Shown here piece by piece: positions 7,642 through 14,547 of a stretch of DNA of 17,340 nucleotides. This DNA is from JAZKAD01 sp040389305 (GTDB lineage: Bacteria > Pseudomonadota > Alphaproteobacteria > Rickettsiales > Rickettsiaceae). Under the pieces are notes generated by a model, which did not search any database, was not told where the DNA came from, and saw nothing but the letters and a program-made list of their open reading frames with translations. Made by a program: the position numbers and the translations under genes. The stretch is from the NCBI GenBank assembly GCA_040389305.1, contig JAZKAD010000031.1:1-17340 (forward strand), in the 5' to 3' direction. Every line of letters begins with the position of its first letter. Within the stretch, counting starts at the first letter, position 1.

Positions 7642-8062
7642 CATATTATTGCAATATCCTAGTATTGCAAATATGACTTTGGACGATGTATTGATTACGT
7701 CAGATAAGCTTATATTAGATAAACAAAGCTCGCAGGCTGATTTTTCAGGTGTGGTTGTGATATACGCCGATAATATGGTTACTCGCACTACTAGGCTTAT
7801 AGTAAAAATCAAAGAAGTTGATAATAAACGATCCATAGAACGCCTAATCTTACCCGCTAAACTTACAGCCATCAAACAAGCGGATATTAAAGGAAATGAG
7901 GAGGAGATTATTATGGCAGATAGTGCTGAGTATGACACCTTAACTGGGATTTTAACGTTCAAAGGAAATATTTATATGCAAAAAAGCAAGCATTGGGTAA
8001 AATGCAAGNNNNNNNNNNGCATATCATATAAACATTCAAAACATCAAAACGGCAAAAAATGA
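7607..8062 (+). CDS. lptA: LPS export periplasmic protein LptA (OstA-like), 3' end crosses a small gap
   Basis: Forms the periplasmic bridge for lipopolysaccharide transport. I chose the ATG at 7607, which gives a normal signal peptide (MLLRTLSLLTFSILLQYPSIA, cleavage after the A). A TTG at 7598 would add only three residues. The mature part has the OstA pattern of repeated strands (TLDDVLITSDKLILD, QADFSGVVVIYADNMV, IIMADSAEYDTLTGILTFKGNIYM). Ten N (8009-8018) interrupt codons near the C-terminus. If the gap is truly 10 bases, the frame ends in TGA at 8060-8062, overlapping the lptB start as ATGA. If its length is different, another frame ends at 8066 (…AYHINIQNIKTAKND), which looks at least as LptA-like. 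The last 14-16 residues are therefore uncertain. The protein overlaps lptC by 35 bases. Confidence 0.82.
   Translation: MLLRTLSLLTFSILLQYPSIANMTLDDVLITSDKLILDKQSSQADFSGVVVIYADNMVTRTTRLIVKIKEVDNKRSIERLILPAKLTAIKQADIKGNEEEIIMADSAEYDTLTGILTFKGNIYMQKSKHWVKCKXXXXISYKHSKHQNGKK
8009..8018. other. Assembly gap, 10 N, in lptA
   Basis: Ten unknown bases lie inside the lptA coding region. A round number of N is usually a placeholder, so the real length may differ. Confidence 0.9.
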
Positions 8063-8805
8063 CTGAAACTGATCAAAGTAACAGCAGCGGCTTATCAGTT
8101 GAGCAATTTTCAAAAACATATGGTAACCGTGCCGTACTTAGAGGCATTTCACTTACCTTAAAGCAAAGTGAAGTAGTTGGTTTGCTAGGTCCTAACGGCG
8201 CTGGTAAAACTACTTGCTTTAGCATGATAGCAGGCCTTACAAAGATAGATTCTGGGCGTTTATTTTTAAATGGCTATGATATTACAGATCTTCCGATGTA
8301 TAGAAGGGCTAGGCTAGGCATAGGATATTTGCCGCAAGAATCTTCGATTTTTCGAGGGCTTAGCGTGAAAGATAACATCATGGCAATTCTTGAAGTCGTT
8401 TATAAAGACGAAGAAGGCCGCGAAAAAAGATTGGAAGAGTTGCTATCTGAATTTTCTATCAGTCACTTAAAATACGTGCCCGCTCTAGCTCTGTCTGGTG
8501 GAGAGCGCCGAAGATTAGAAATCGCTCGCACGCTAGCCTCGAACCCTAGCTTTATTTTGCTAGATGAGCCCTTCGCAGGCATTGACCCTGTTGCAGTTGT
8601 GGATTTAAAGAAACTAATTACCCATTTACGGGATAAAAATATTGGAGTTCTTATAACCGACCATAATGCTCGAGAGATGCTAGACATAGTAGATCGAGCT
8701 TATATTATTTACGACGGCCTAGTTCTAATGGAAGGCACGGCAAAAGAAGTTGTTCATAGCACGGAAGTCAGAGATGTTTATCTTGGTCAATCCTTTAGGC
8801 TTTAG
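8059..8805 (+). CDS. lptB: LPS export ABC transporter ATP-binding protein LptB
   Basis: The cytoplasmic ATPase that drives lipopolysaccharide extraction by LptFG. The 248 residues form one nucleotide-binding domain with every motif: Walker A GPNGAGKT (44-51), Q-loop Q93 (YLPQESSIFR), signature LSGGE (145-149), Walker B FILLDE (165-170), D-loop (AGIDP) and switch histidine H202 (LITDHNAREML). DHNAREML and the ending VYLGQSFRL are typical LptB features rather than those of general amino-acid transporters. The start overlaps the end of lptA, and the next gene begins 5 bp after the stop. lptF and lptG are not in the window. Confidence 0.96.
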   Translation: MTETDQSNSSGLSVEQFSKTYGNRAVLRGISLTLKQSEVVGLLGPNGAGKTTCFSMIAGLTKIDSGRLFLNGYDITDLPMYRRARLGIGYLPQESSIFRGLSVKDNIMAILEVVYKDEEGREKRLEELLSEFSISHLKYVPALALSGGERRRLEIARTLASNPSFILLDEPFAGIDPVAVVDLKKLITHLRDKNIGVLITDHNAREMLDIVDRAYIIYDGLVLMEGTAKEVVHSTEVRDVYLGQSFRL

Positions 8806-8810
8806 TTCTT

Positions 8811-9347
8811 ATGCAAAGTAAAAAGGAGCTCCGAGAATATTTTCGTAAATTTTACAAAAGTAACCTTCGCTCCCATGGGGCTGGAAATATTATCGGCAAT
8901 GCACAATCTATACTGAGTAGTTTAAAGCCCGGCACAGTCGGTATCTACATACCACTGCAATGGGAGCCCGACTTACTACCTCTTGTAGAGCAGAACCCTC
9001 ATATAAATTTTGCTTTGCCCAAAATTATCCAAGACAATATGGAATTTGTTTTATACCAGCATGGCGATATACTCAGGCCCAATCCTAAGCTCCCATTGCT
9101 TCTAGAGCAAACTTCAAGTCAAATCATTATGCCCGATCTTATATTCGTACCAGGTCTTAGTTTTGATTTTAGAGGGTATCGTCTAGGCTTCGGCAAAGGG
9201 CATTACGATAAATATCTTGCAGCAAAGCAAAGTATCCGCAAAGTAGGAGTTTGTTTTAGCAGAAGCCTCCGTCATATCTTGCCTAATGAGCCACATGATT
9301 GTAAGATGCAAACTCTCATCACTGAGTATTTTATTATAAAACTATGA
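8811..9347 (+). CDS. ygfA: 5-formyltetrahydrofolate cyclo-ligase
   Basis: Converts 5-formyltetrahydrofolate to 5,10-methenyltetrahydrofolate using ATP, which returns a storage folate to the one-carbon pool. The 178 residues carry the family core at 114-136 (PGLSFDFRGYRLGFGKG, then HYDKYL), which binds folate and ATP. Upstream parts (IYIPLQWEPD near 45-54, FALPKI near 67-72) also fit. The length is near the usual 180-200. It has no good Shine-Dalgarno sequence and probably depends on translation from lptB, 5 bp upstream. Its stop overlaps the cvpA start as ATGA. With folC elsewhere in the window, it shows an active folate pathway. Confidence 0.93.
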   Translation: MQSKKELREYFRKFYKSNLRSHGAGNIIGNAQSILSSLKPGTVGIYIPLQWEPDLLPLVEQNPHINFALPKIIQDNMEFVLYQHGDILRPNPKLPLLLEQTSSQIIMPDLIFVPGLSFDFRGYRLGFGKGHYDKYLAAKQSIRKVGVCFSRSLRHILPNEPHDCKMQTLITEYFIIKL

Positions 9348-10066
9348 ATCTTTTTGATATTATCGTTTTCGCTATTTGCATTAGCTCAAGTCTTATGGGC
9401 TTACATAAAGGATTGCTACGTTTATCCCTCTCTCTTATGTGCTTCATATTATCTTTGCTTGCATCTGAGGTGCTATTCTCGCCAGTAAAAGCCGTGGTGG
9501 TTGAACATATAAGCAACATTATAGCCGTTAATATTATAAGTGGCATTGTTTCATATCTTATCGCAATGCTTTTCTTTGCTTTTATAAACAATCAGTTGGC
9601 TCATTTTATATCCGGAATCAGCGGAGGGATGATAGATAGAATATTAGGGCTCGGGCTTGGTGCAGCAAGAGGTCTTGTTATATGCTGGATTATCTTTGGA
9701 GCGGTTGTAACATTTACAAGCGATGCTCATATAGGGTCTAAAACAGCCAAAGACGTAGTGGTTAAGATCAAACCCGAGCATTATCCAAAATGGCTTACAA
9801 ACTCTATGTCTTATGAGTTTATTTCGGGTAGTTTGCATAGTGTTAGTGGCAATATATCTGATCGAACTCTTGATTCTATAAGCATGCCATCTATTCCAAA
9901 AGAACTACCAAAAGCTCATAGCGAGATTATAGATAAGGCTACTCATCTTGGAGCTGAGCATATAAAATCTCATATATCTGATTCAGCTGTAAGTCAACCT
10001 TCGAGCCCCTCTGGTAAGCATTCTGAGGATTTTGAAAAAGAACTCGAAGGATTACTGGACAACTAG
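9344..10066 (+). CDS. cvpA: CvpA family inner-membrane protein
   Basis: The 240 residues contain about four membrane helices in the first 125 (near 3-28, 33-52, 60-83 and 97-120), including the conserved CvpA start FDIIVFAICISSSLMGLHKGLLR and the loop GGMIDRILGLGLGAARGLVI, which is the best match to the family. A hydrophilic tail of about 115 residues rich in S, H and E follows. It is longer than in E. coli CvpA (about 160 residues in all) but common in alphaproteobacteria. The family is needed for colicin V production and envelope stress tolerance in enteric bacteria, and its molecular role is unclear. It is the last gene of the plus-strand operon and overlaps the cyclo-ligase gene by four bases. 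It converges on the next gene, with only 20 bp between stops and no visible terminator. Confidence 0.87.
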   Translation: MNLFDIIVFAICISSSLMGLHKGLLRLSLSLMCFILSLLASEVLFSPVKAVVVEHISNIIAVNIISGIVSYLIAMLFFAFINNQLAHFISGISGGMIDRILGLGLGAARGLVICWIIFGAVVTFTSDAHIGSKTAKDVVVKIKPEHYPKWLTNSMSYEFISGSLHSVSGNISDRTLDSISMPSIPKELPKAHSEIIDKATHLGAEHIKSHISDSAVSQPSSPSGKHSEDFEKELEGLLDN

Positions 10067-10086
10067 CTTTTTATGAGTGAAAATTT

Positions 10087-10872
10087 CTATTCTGAACCTA
10101 ACGACTCAAAACAAGCAGTAGCAGTAACACCCCCACTCTCACAATCCGCGCCAGCTAATGATACAGGTGATGGAGACGTAGTACCCTCCAGGTCCTCACC
10201 CCTCCCATTGTGGGCCTTATCATCGTGAGTCCTCAGAGGAAACAGAACTTTAGAGCGCATATTTGAGCCTTCTTTATGGCTAAAATCTATTGGATTCGTG
10301 CCACGCGTGAACTGACCTGCATTAGTCCCGATCGGTGTACCACGAAAAGCGGCGATCAATCCAGCTGCTGCATTAAGTGGGGAGCTATAAGAAATTTGCA
10401 ATAAATTGTCAGCAGGGGTAGGAGCATACGAACGAGAAGGTGATACTGGACTCCTAATTTCATTTAACTCTCTCTCACCAGCTTCCATATCCACTCTACA
10501 TTCATCTTCGTGAGCTTCCGTGCCAACTTTACGTCCTCCGGCTGGGACTGGGGTATGGGGCTTTAATGCACTGGGTAGCGTAAGTTTACTTGTGCTGCCA
10601 TCCCCATTAAATTCTACTGCAGCCATAGCCTCAGCTTCAGTTTCAGCTCTAGAAGCCTCCCCCATAGAGCTTTGAAAGCCATGCGAAGATGATGAAAATT
10701 CAAGCTTACTACCATCTGCGTTTTGTATTGTGATTGTAGTATGTTCATTATTTTGTGATTCATCTCTTTTTTTCCAGCATCCATGCCCAACGCTACATCT
10801 GTATGCAACGGCAGTGATAGAGCTAATGGCTCCAATAGTTCCTAAAATTATCATTGTTACAGGATCTACCAC
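10087..10872 (-). CDS. Unrecognised protein with one N-terminal membrane segment and a long polar tail
   Basis: I do not recognise this protein. The open frame reaches back to 11046, but the first 58 codons lack a ribosome-binding site. GAGGT stands 7 bases before a GTG at 10872, which I take as the start, giving 261 residues. Residues 6-25 (TMIILGTIGAISSITAVAYR) form one hydrophobic helix, followed by CSVGHGCWKKRDE. The rest is polar and poorly ordered, rich in S, G, E, T and P, with no repeats or known motif. The layout fits a small inner-membrane protein or a secreted or surface protein anchored by its N-terminus. A weak candidate promoter (TTGTAT, 17 bp, TCTAAT) lies just upstream. It converges on cvpA. 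It is likely lineage-specific. Confidence 0.6.
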   Translation of the reverse strand: MVDPVTMIILGTIGAISSITAVAYRCSVGHGCWKKRDESQNNEHTTITIQNADGSKLEFSSSSHGFQSSMGEASRAETEAEAMAAVEFNGDGSTSKLTLPSALKPHTPVPAGGRKVGTEAHEDECRVDMEAGERELNEIRSPVSPSRSYAPTPADNLLQISYSSPLNAAAGLIAAFRGTPIGTNAGQFTRGTNPIDFSHKEGSNMRSKVLFPLRTHDDKAHNGRGEDLEGTTSPSPVSLAGADCESGGVTATACFESLGSE

Positions 10873-10909
10873 AATCTTTACCTCGCTATAAGTTATGAAG
10901 ATAAAGTTA

Positions 10910-10938
10910 ATTAGAGCATAATTTTTTAATAAATACAA
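10910..10938 (-). promoter_or_regulatory. Weak candidate promoter for the unknown protein at 10087-10872
   Basis: TTGTAT (10933-10938) and TCTAAT (10910-10915) are 17 bp apart on the minus strand, predicting a leader of about 30 bases before the GTG start. The -35 match is poor, and the support comes from position and spacing. Confidence 0.3.
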
Positions 10939-11154
10939 CAATTTTATAAAAAGTGTTTTATTACTTTGCCACTCTAAATGACTTACTACTCCCTGCGTTA
11001 ACAAAAGCTCAGGATGTAATGCAGAAGGGCATCTAGGATATAACAAGGATTAGATTAAACTGGATATGTATCAAACTACTATAGGTTATGTATTAGAGAC
11101 TTGCAGTTGTCTCTTCTGAAGCCTTGTGTATAAGTTCATGCCACTTGAGACTAT

Positions 11155-11226
11155 TCATGCTATCTCTAGAAGTTCTTGAATATACTCATAAGGTGTCTTT
11201 CCATTCAAGCTGTAACATGGAAAAAT
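11155..11226 (-). pseudogene. C-terminal remnant of an integrase-core transposase (IS481-like)
   Basis: A minus-strand frame of 23 codons ends at TGA (11155-11157) and contains SLNGKTPYEYIQELLEIA. This resembles the C-terminus of DDE integrase-core transposases of the IS481 type, which commonly end with a (H)R.LNGKTPYEYL-like segment. A stop codon lies just upstream at 11227-11229, and no further catalytic motif was found. I therefore read it as the surviving tail of an insertion sequence. The short length keeps confidence modest. Confidence 0.45.
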
Positions 11227-11313
11227 CTATTTATACAACAGGGCCATCATATCCTACAGGCATCCCAGATGATATTGGCATCACCCGCAATTGATAGTTC
11301 ATGTAATCTATCA

Positions 11314-12077
11314 TCAGGATGCGAAAAAAAAAGCAGGACAATTAGCTCTGCAATCTATTAAATTCTGGGCAGGATCATTACGATCATCTAAGAATACATG
11401 AGGTAATACTTGTATTGATCCATCTACGTGCTTAGAAGCAAAAATTTTTATTTTAGGTAGAATATCTGATATTAAATCCGATAGTAAAAAAGAAGCATGA
11501 GTTCCTTGTGGAGCAATAGGCTTAGCACAAAGTAAGGTTGATGCTGATAATGGCGAGCTTGCTTGTTGCATGTGATCTTTAACACTAGCTTCTGCCTCTG
11601 TAATATCAAATTCAAAATGTAGATTACTGCTTCCCCAATTCCTTGGATGTGCTGGATCTGGTATAAATTGTAAATCACCACTCTTAAATCTACCGGGTGG
11701 ATTGCCACACTCACCGTTAGTATGTTCTAGAGCACAAACATCTGTGACATCCGGCGCATTAGAAAGTGTATGTTCGCACAAAAGAGAGTGATGTGCATAT
11801 CCATTATATTAGTTATCAAACTTGAGGCCGAATGCTTATTAACAATACGAGTTGTTGGTAAGCGTTCTATCACGTCTAAATGCGAAACTATTTGGTCTGT
11901 AGAGCAAAATGACAAACTCGCTAGAGTAAAATTGTGATGAGCATTAGTCACACTCTCGTTGTACTTGCAAGTAAAAATAATGTTATAGTCAGTAGGACAA
12001 GACATCATATTGATTATCTTGAAAGGATCAAAAGCGCCATGACCACTGAAGATAATAGTGCAAGAATTATGTGGCAT
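11314..12077 (-). pseudogene. Frameshifted gene for an unrecognised protein with a GHG motif
   Basis: Two overlapping minus-strand frames appear to be one gene of about 254 residues. The first runs from the ATG at 12077 to 11727 and starts MPHNSCTIIFSGHGAFDPF. The second is open from just upstream of 11781 to 11314 and has no ATG start in its first half. It reads naturally on from the first near residue 100 (…NIMDMHITL, then LCEHTLSNAPDVTD), with the shift around a TTTT run at about 11783-11786. The total of 764 bases is one short of a multiple of three, which fits a single-base deletion or sequencing error. A second weak spot is an A9 run at 11324-11332 near the C-terminus. The start FSGHGAFDP followed by hydrophobic strands vaguely recalls the Stv-type putative adhesin domains of intracellular bacteria, but that is a guess. 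It lies 2 bp after the 138-residue gene and is probably translated with it. Confidence 0.5.
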
Positions 12078-12079
12078 AA

Positions 12080-12496
12080 TTATTGCTCATCTGATTGTGA
12101 CAAAATATTATCTACTGTGCCAAGTAGCCCAAAGTGATGAGCATCATGACTTTTCCCTATCAATTGATCTATGGGATGATGCACCTCATTGCATATTGCA
12201 TAGTAAGGTATTATAAACTCATGATTACCCTTATGTTTGATTAAGAATTCTAAATACTCCACGTATTCTTCTGTTTGATTACCGGAGCTGATAAAGACGC
12301 TCTTTAGTTCTTGTAATTTCTGCTTTACTGACGTTAGATTTTGAGCCTTCTGAGCAAATCCTGTTTTGTAAGTTCTGAACACAGCTTCACTAAATTCTTT
12401 GCATTTGTCTCTTACTGTTTGATTTAAATTACCATCATATCCTTTTTCATAATTTATATCGGCAGCAGAACCTGTGCTAAATTTTATTTTTGACAT
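12080..12496 (-). CDS. Unrecognised 138-residue soluble protein
   Basis: I do not recognise this family. The protein is hydrophilic with no signal peptide or membrane segment. Residues 24-70 look helical (NQTVRDKCKEFSEAVFRTYK, KQKLQELKSVF), and residues 107-122 are histidine-rich (EVHHPIDQLIGKSHDAHHF). The ATG at 12496 has GGA 8 bases before it, and a good promoter (TTGACT, 17 bp, TAAAAT) lies about 28 bases upstream of that. The stop TAA is only 2 bp before the ATG of the next, frameshifted gene, so the two form a small unit. It may be lineage-specific; a chaperone or partner role for the next protein is possible from the arrangement alone. Confidence 0.62.
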   Translation of the reverse strand: MSKIKFSTGSAADINYEKGYDGNLNQTVRDKCKEFSEAVFRTYKTGFAQKAQNLTSVKQKLQELKSVFISSGNQTEEYVEYLEFLIKHKGNHEFIIPYYAICNEVHHPIDQLIGKSHDAHHFGLLGTVDNILSQSDEQ

Positions 12497-12530
12497 TTTA
12501 TTTCCACAAAGTTTTAAATCATCGCAAGTT

Positions 12531-12559
12531 ATTTTAACGCCATGATATAATTAAGTCAA
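12531..12559 (-). promoter_or_regulatory. Candidate sigma-70 promoter for the two-gene unknown cassette
   Basis: On the minus strand TTGACT (-35, 12554-12559) and TAAAAT (-10, 12531-12536) are separated by exactly 17 bp, each matching five of six consensus bases. Transcription would begin near 12524, about 28 bases before the ATG at 12496. It lies between the ABC exporter stop and the cassette, giving the cassette its own expression. Confidence 0.6.
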
Positions 12560-12591
12560 TTTAATCATTTTCTTGTTTTTAGGAGCGCTAA

Positions 12592-14388
12592 TTATTTCCT
12601 CTGTTCTGGTAAAAACCCTCCTATCTGAGCTTCCCACAAAGTTCTGTATAGACCATTCTTATCAAGAAGCTCTTTGTGAGCGCCATCTTCTACGATATTG
12701 CCTTGATCAAAAACTATTATTCGATCCATCTGAAGTAGAGTAGAAAGGCGATGAGCTATAACTATAGCAGTTTTGTCCTGCATAAGCTCCCAGAGGGACT
12801 CTTGAATATCATGCTCAGTAACTGAGTCTAGCTGCGAGGTAGCTTCATCTAAAATTAAGATTGGAGCATTCTTTAAAATAGCCCGAGCTATAGCAATACG
12901 TTGACGCTGCCCTCCTGATAGCTTCACCCCACGCTCACCTACCATAGTATTATAGCCTTCTGGTAGCCTCATAATAAACTCATGAGCATGAGCGCGTTTT
13001 GCGGCTTCATGCACCTCCGCCTCACTCGCGCCTTCCATGCTATAGCGAATATTTTCTATAAGAGCCCTATGGAATAGAGAGGGATCTTGAGGAATCATAC
13101 CAATCATGGTTCTTAGCGTATCCTGAGGAATACTCCTTATATCTACACCATTCATTAAAATACTTCCGTCTGTAATATCATAAAGACGTAGTATTAGATT
13201 CACAAAGGTTGTCTTACCAGAACCAGAATATCCAACAAGCCCAACCTTCTGACCTTTTTTAATTACAACCGATTTATTCTCAAAAAGCGCTTTGGTATCT
13301 TTATAATGGAAGCGCACGTTTTTAAACTCTATATGGTGAGTATTATCACCGGAAGCTTCTTCTTGCACTACACTTGGAGGGAAAGACCCATCTTTAATTT
13401 CTATATCGGACAAAGCTATAGCAAGGCCTTGCTCTATGTTTCCATAATATTCAGCAAATTTTCCTATATCTTCAGATAAATTCCACAAAGAATCAATGAG
13501 GGAGGAGTTAATTGTCAAAATCATAACAAAGTCACCAATGCTAATCTCGCCATTTTTAAATCCTAATATTAGATAGATTATGCAGATAGCTTCGTATACT
13601 GCGAATGAAAAGCCTTGGAAGCTATACATCCACATGAAATATTTATCTCTTGTTTTATCTGCAGCAGCGTATTTATCGAGATCGCGAGTAAATTGCTTTG
13701 ATTCAAATTTACGAGCGCTGAATAAGCGTACACTCGTCATATTGCCAAGGATATCCACTATTCGCCCAACTACAGTAGATCGTACTTCGGAGGCTATATG
13801 AGATAAGCAACTAGCTTTTTTCGAAAGAGTGATAGAGCCTATTAAGTATATAGTAACCCATATAGCAAGTATCACCGCAAACTGATGTTTAACAGTTGCA
13901 AAAGTAAAGATAGCTATGACTAAAGCTAAAAAATGAGCCATAAAACTATCTGTCAAAAGACCCAAAAGATCAGGTACAGAACTCATTACGTCTTTGATTT
14001 TATTTCCGAGACTGCCAGCAAAGTGATTCTGAAAAAGAGAATGAGAATGCTGCATCATGCGCGACATCAGCTTATCTCCGACATAGCGCTTTAAAGCAGC
14101 ATTGAGCATGAGCCTTGCATAGTCGTAACACCTAAACATCACAACTATCACAAGAGTCAAAAGAATATATATTAATGCTGGACCCGAAAGTTCTGATACT
14201 GCATCAGCGGGGTTCAAGCCTTGCAGTCTATCCATCATAACTTTGAGTATGTACGGCCTTAAGCTTACATCTATTGCCCACAACGTTGCTACTACTATCT
14301 GAGGTAGGAACCACCATTTGAATCGCATTACGCTCTCTATGATGAAGTGCGTAGTCTGGTTATATCTCTCGTGAATTTTATCCTGCAT
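12592..14388 (-). CDS. ABC exporter half-transporter (fused membrane and ATPase domains)
   Basis: The 598 residues form a complete exporter half. About six membrane helices (roughly 25-320) are followed by a nucleotide-binding domain (about 355-590). Motifs in order: Walker A GYSGSGKTT (near 386-394), Q-loop IPQDPSLF, signature LSGGQRQRIAIARA (near 488), Walker B ILILDEATSQLD (near 509) and H-loop IAHRLST. Such proteins work as dimers and export lipids, peptides or drugs. The substrate cannot be told, and MsbA-like lipid export is one possibility. Start at 14388 is supported by AAAGAG 4-5 bases upstream. It is 159 bp downstream of folC on the same strand, with a weak promoter of its own in that spacer. 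Confidence 0.93.
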   Translation of the reverse strand: MQDKIHERYNQTTHFIIESVMRFKWWFLPQIVVATLWAIDVSLRPYILKVMMDRLQGLNPADAVSELSGPALIYILLTLVIVVMFRCYDYARLMLNAALKRYVGDKLMSRMMQHSHSLFQNHFAGSLGNKIKDVMSSVPDLLGLLTDSFMAHFLALVIAIFTFATVKHQFAVILAIWVTIYLIGSITLSKKASCLSHIASEVRSTVVGRIVDILGNMTSVRLFSARKFESKQFTRDLDKYAAADKTRDKYFMWMYSFQGFSFAVYEAICIIYLILGFKNGEISIGDFVMILTINSSLIDSLWNLSEDIGKFAEYYGNIEQGLAIALSDIEIKDGSFPPSVVQEEASGDNTHHIEFKNVRFHYKDTKALFENKSVVIKKGQKVGLVGYSGSGKTTFVNLILRLYDITDGSILMNGVDIRSIPQDTLRTMIGMIPQDPSLFHRALIENIRYSMEGASEAEVHEAAKRAHAHEFIMRLPEGYNTMVGERGVKLSGGQRQRIAIARAILKNAPILILDEATSQLDSVTEHDIQESLWELMQDKTAIVIAHRLSTLLQMDRIIVFDQGNIVEDGAHKELLDKNGLYRTLWEAQIGGFLPEQRK

Positions 14389-14414
14389 GCTCTTTCTATC
14401 TCTCTATTACATGC

Positions 14415-14444
14415 AAAATAGCACAGAGTTGCATTAGTTGTAAA
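14415..14444 (-). promoter_or_regulatory. Weak candidate promoter for the ABC exporter
   Basis: TTTACA (14439-14444) and TATTTT (14415-14420) are 18 bp apart on the minus strand, placing transcription start about 20 bases before the ATG at 14388. The matches are five and four of six. Confidence 0.33.
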
Positions 14445-14496
14445 CATCTGCGAGAATTATGCTTCTAATTAAAATGCAATCCCTTTGCCTCCCATA

Positions 14497-14534
14497 CTCC
14501 TTCGAGGGGATGACAAGAAGAAGCGCAGAAGGAG
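14497..14534. repeat. Small palindromic intergenic element
   Basis: CTCCTTC (14497-14503) and GAAGGAG (14528-14534) are a perfect 7 bp inverted repeat with a 24 bp loop, between folC and the ABC exporter. On the minus strand the segment GTCATCCCCTCGAAGGAG resembles the small dispersed palindromes of Rickettsia and Wolbachia genomes that begin GTCAT(C/T)CCCGCG. There is no T-run, so it is not a standard terminator. No second copy was seen in this window. Confidence 0.4.
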
Positions 14535-14547
14535 GTGCTAGACGGTA

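Larger units (their letters stand above)
10873..11313. other. Gene-poor stretch with a transposase remnant
   Basis: These 441 bp hold no complete gene that I can support. The open frame continuing upstream of the GTG at 10872 has no start signal. The only readable items are a weak promoter (10910-10938) and the tail of a decayed transposase (11155-11226). A 6 bp inverted repeat, AGAGAC at 11095-11100 and GTCTCT at 11109-11114, could be a trace of an element end but is too short to call. Confidence 0.6.

Noticed and set aside
7573..7962. 129-codon minus-strand frame across lptC and lptA
   Set aside because: It is antisense to two recognised genes, has no family resemblance and no ribosome-binding site.
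10873..11046. N-terminal extension of the unknown protein to an ATG at 11046
   Set aside because: No Shine-Dalgarno sequence is present there, whereas GAGGT precedes the GTG at 10872; a candidate promoter also lies inside this stretch.
11095..11114. Hairpin AGAGAC-8-GTCTCT as a terminator
   Set aside because: The stem is only 6 bp and no T-run follows on either strand.
11176..11361. 61-codon plus-strand frame
   Set aside because: It is antisense to the transposase remnant and to the end of the frameshifted gene, with no supporting signal.
11472..11714. 80-codon minus-strand frame
   Set aside because: It overlaps the better second half of the frameshifted gene in another frame and has atypical composition.
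14497..14534. Rho-independent terminator after folC
   Set aside because: The 7 bp stem has a 24 bp loop and no T-run; a dispersed repeat is more likely.
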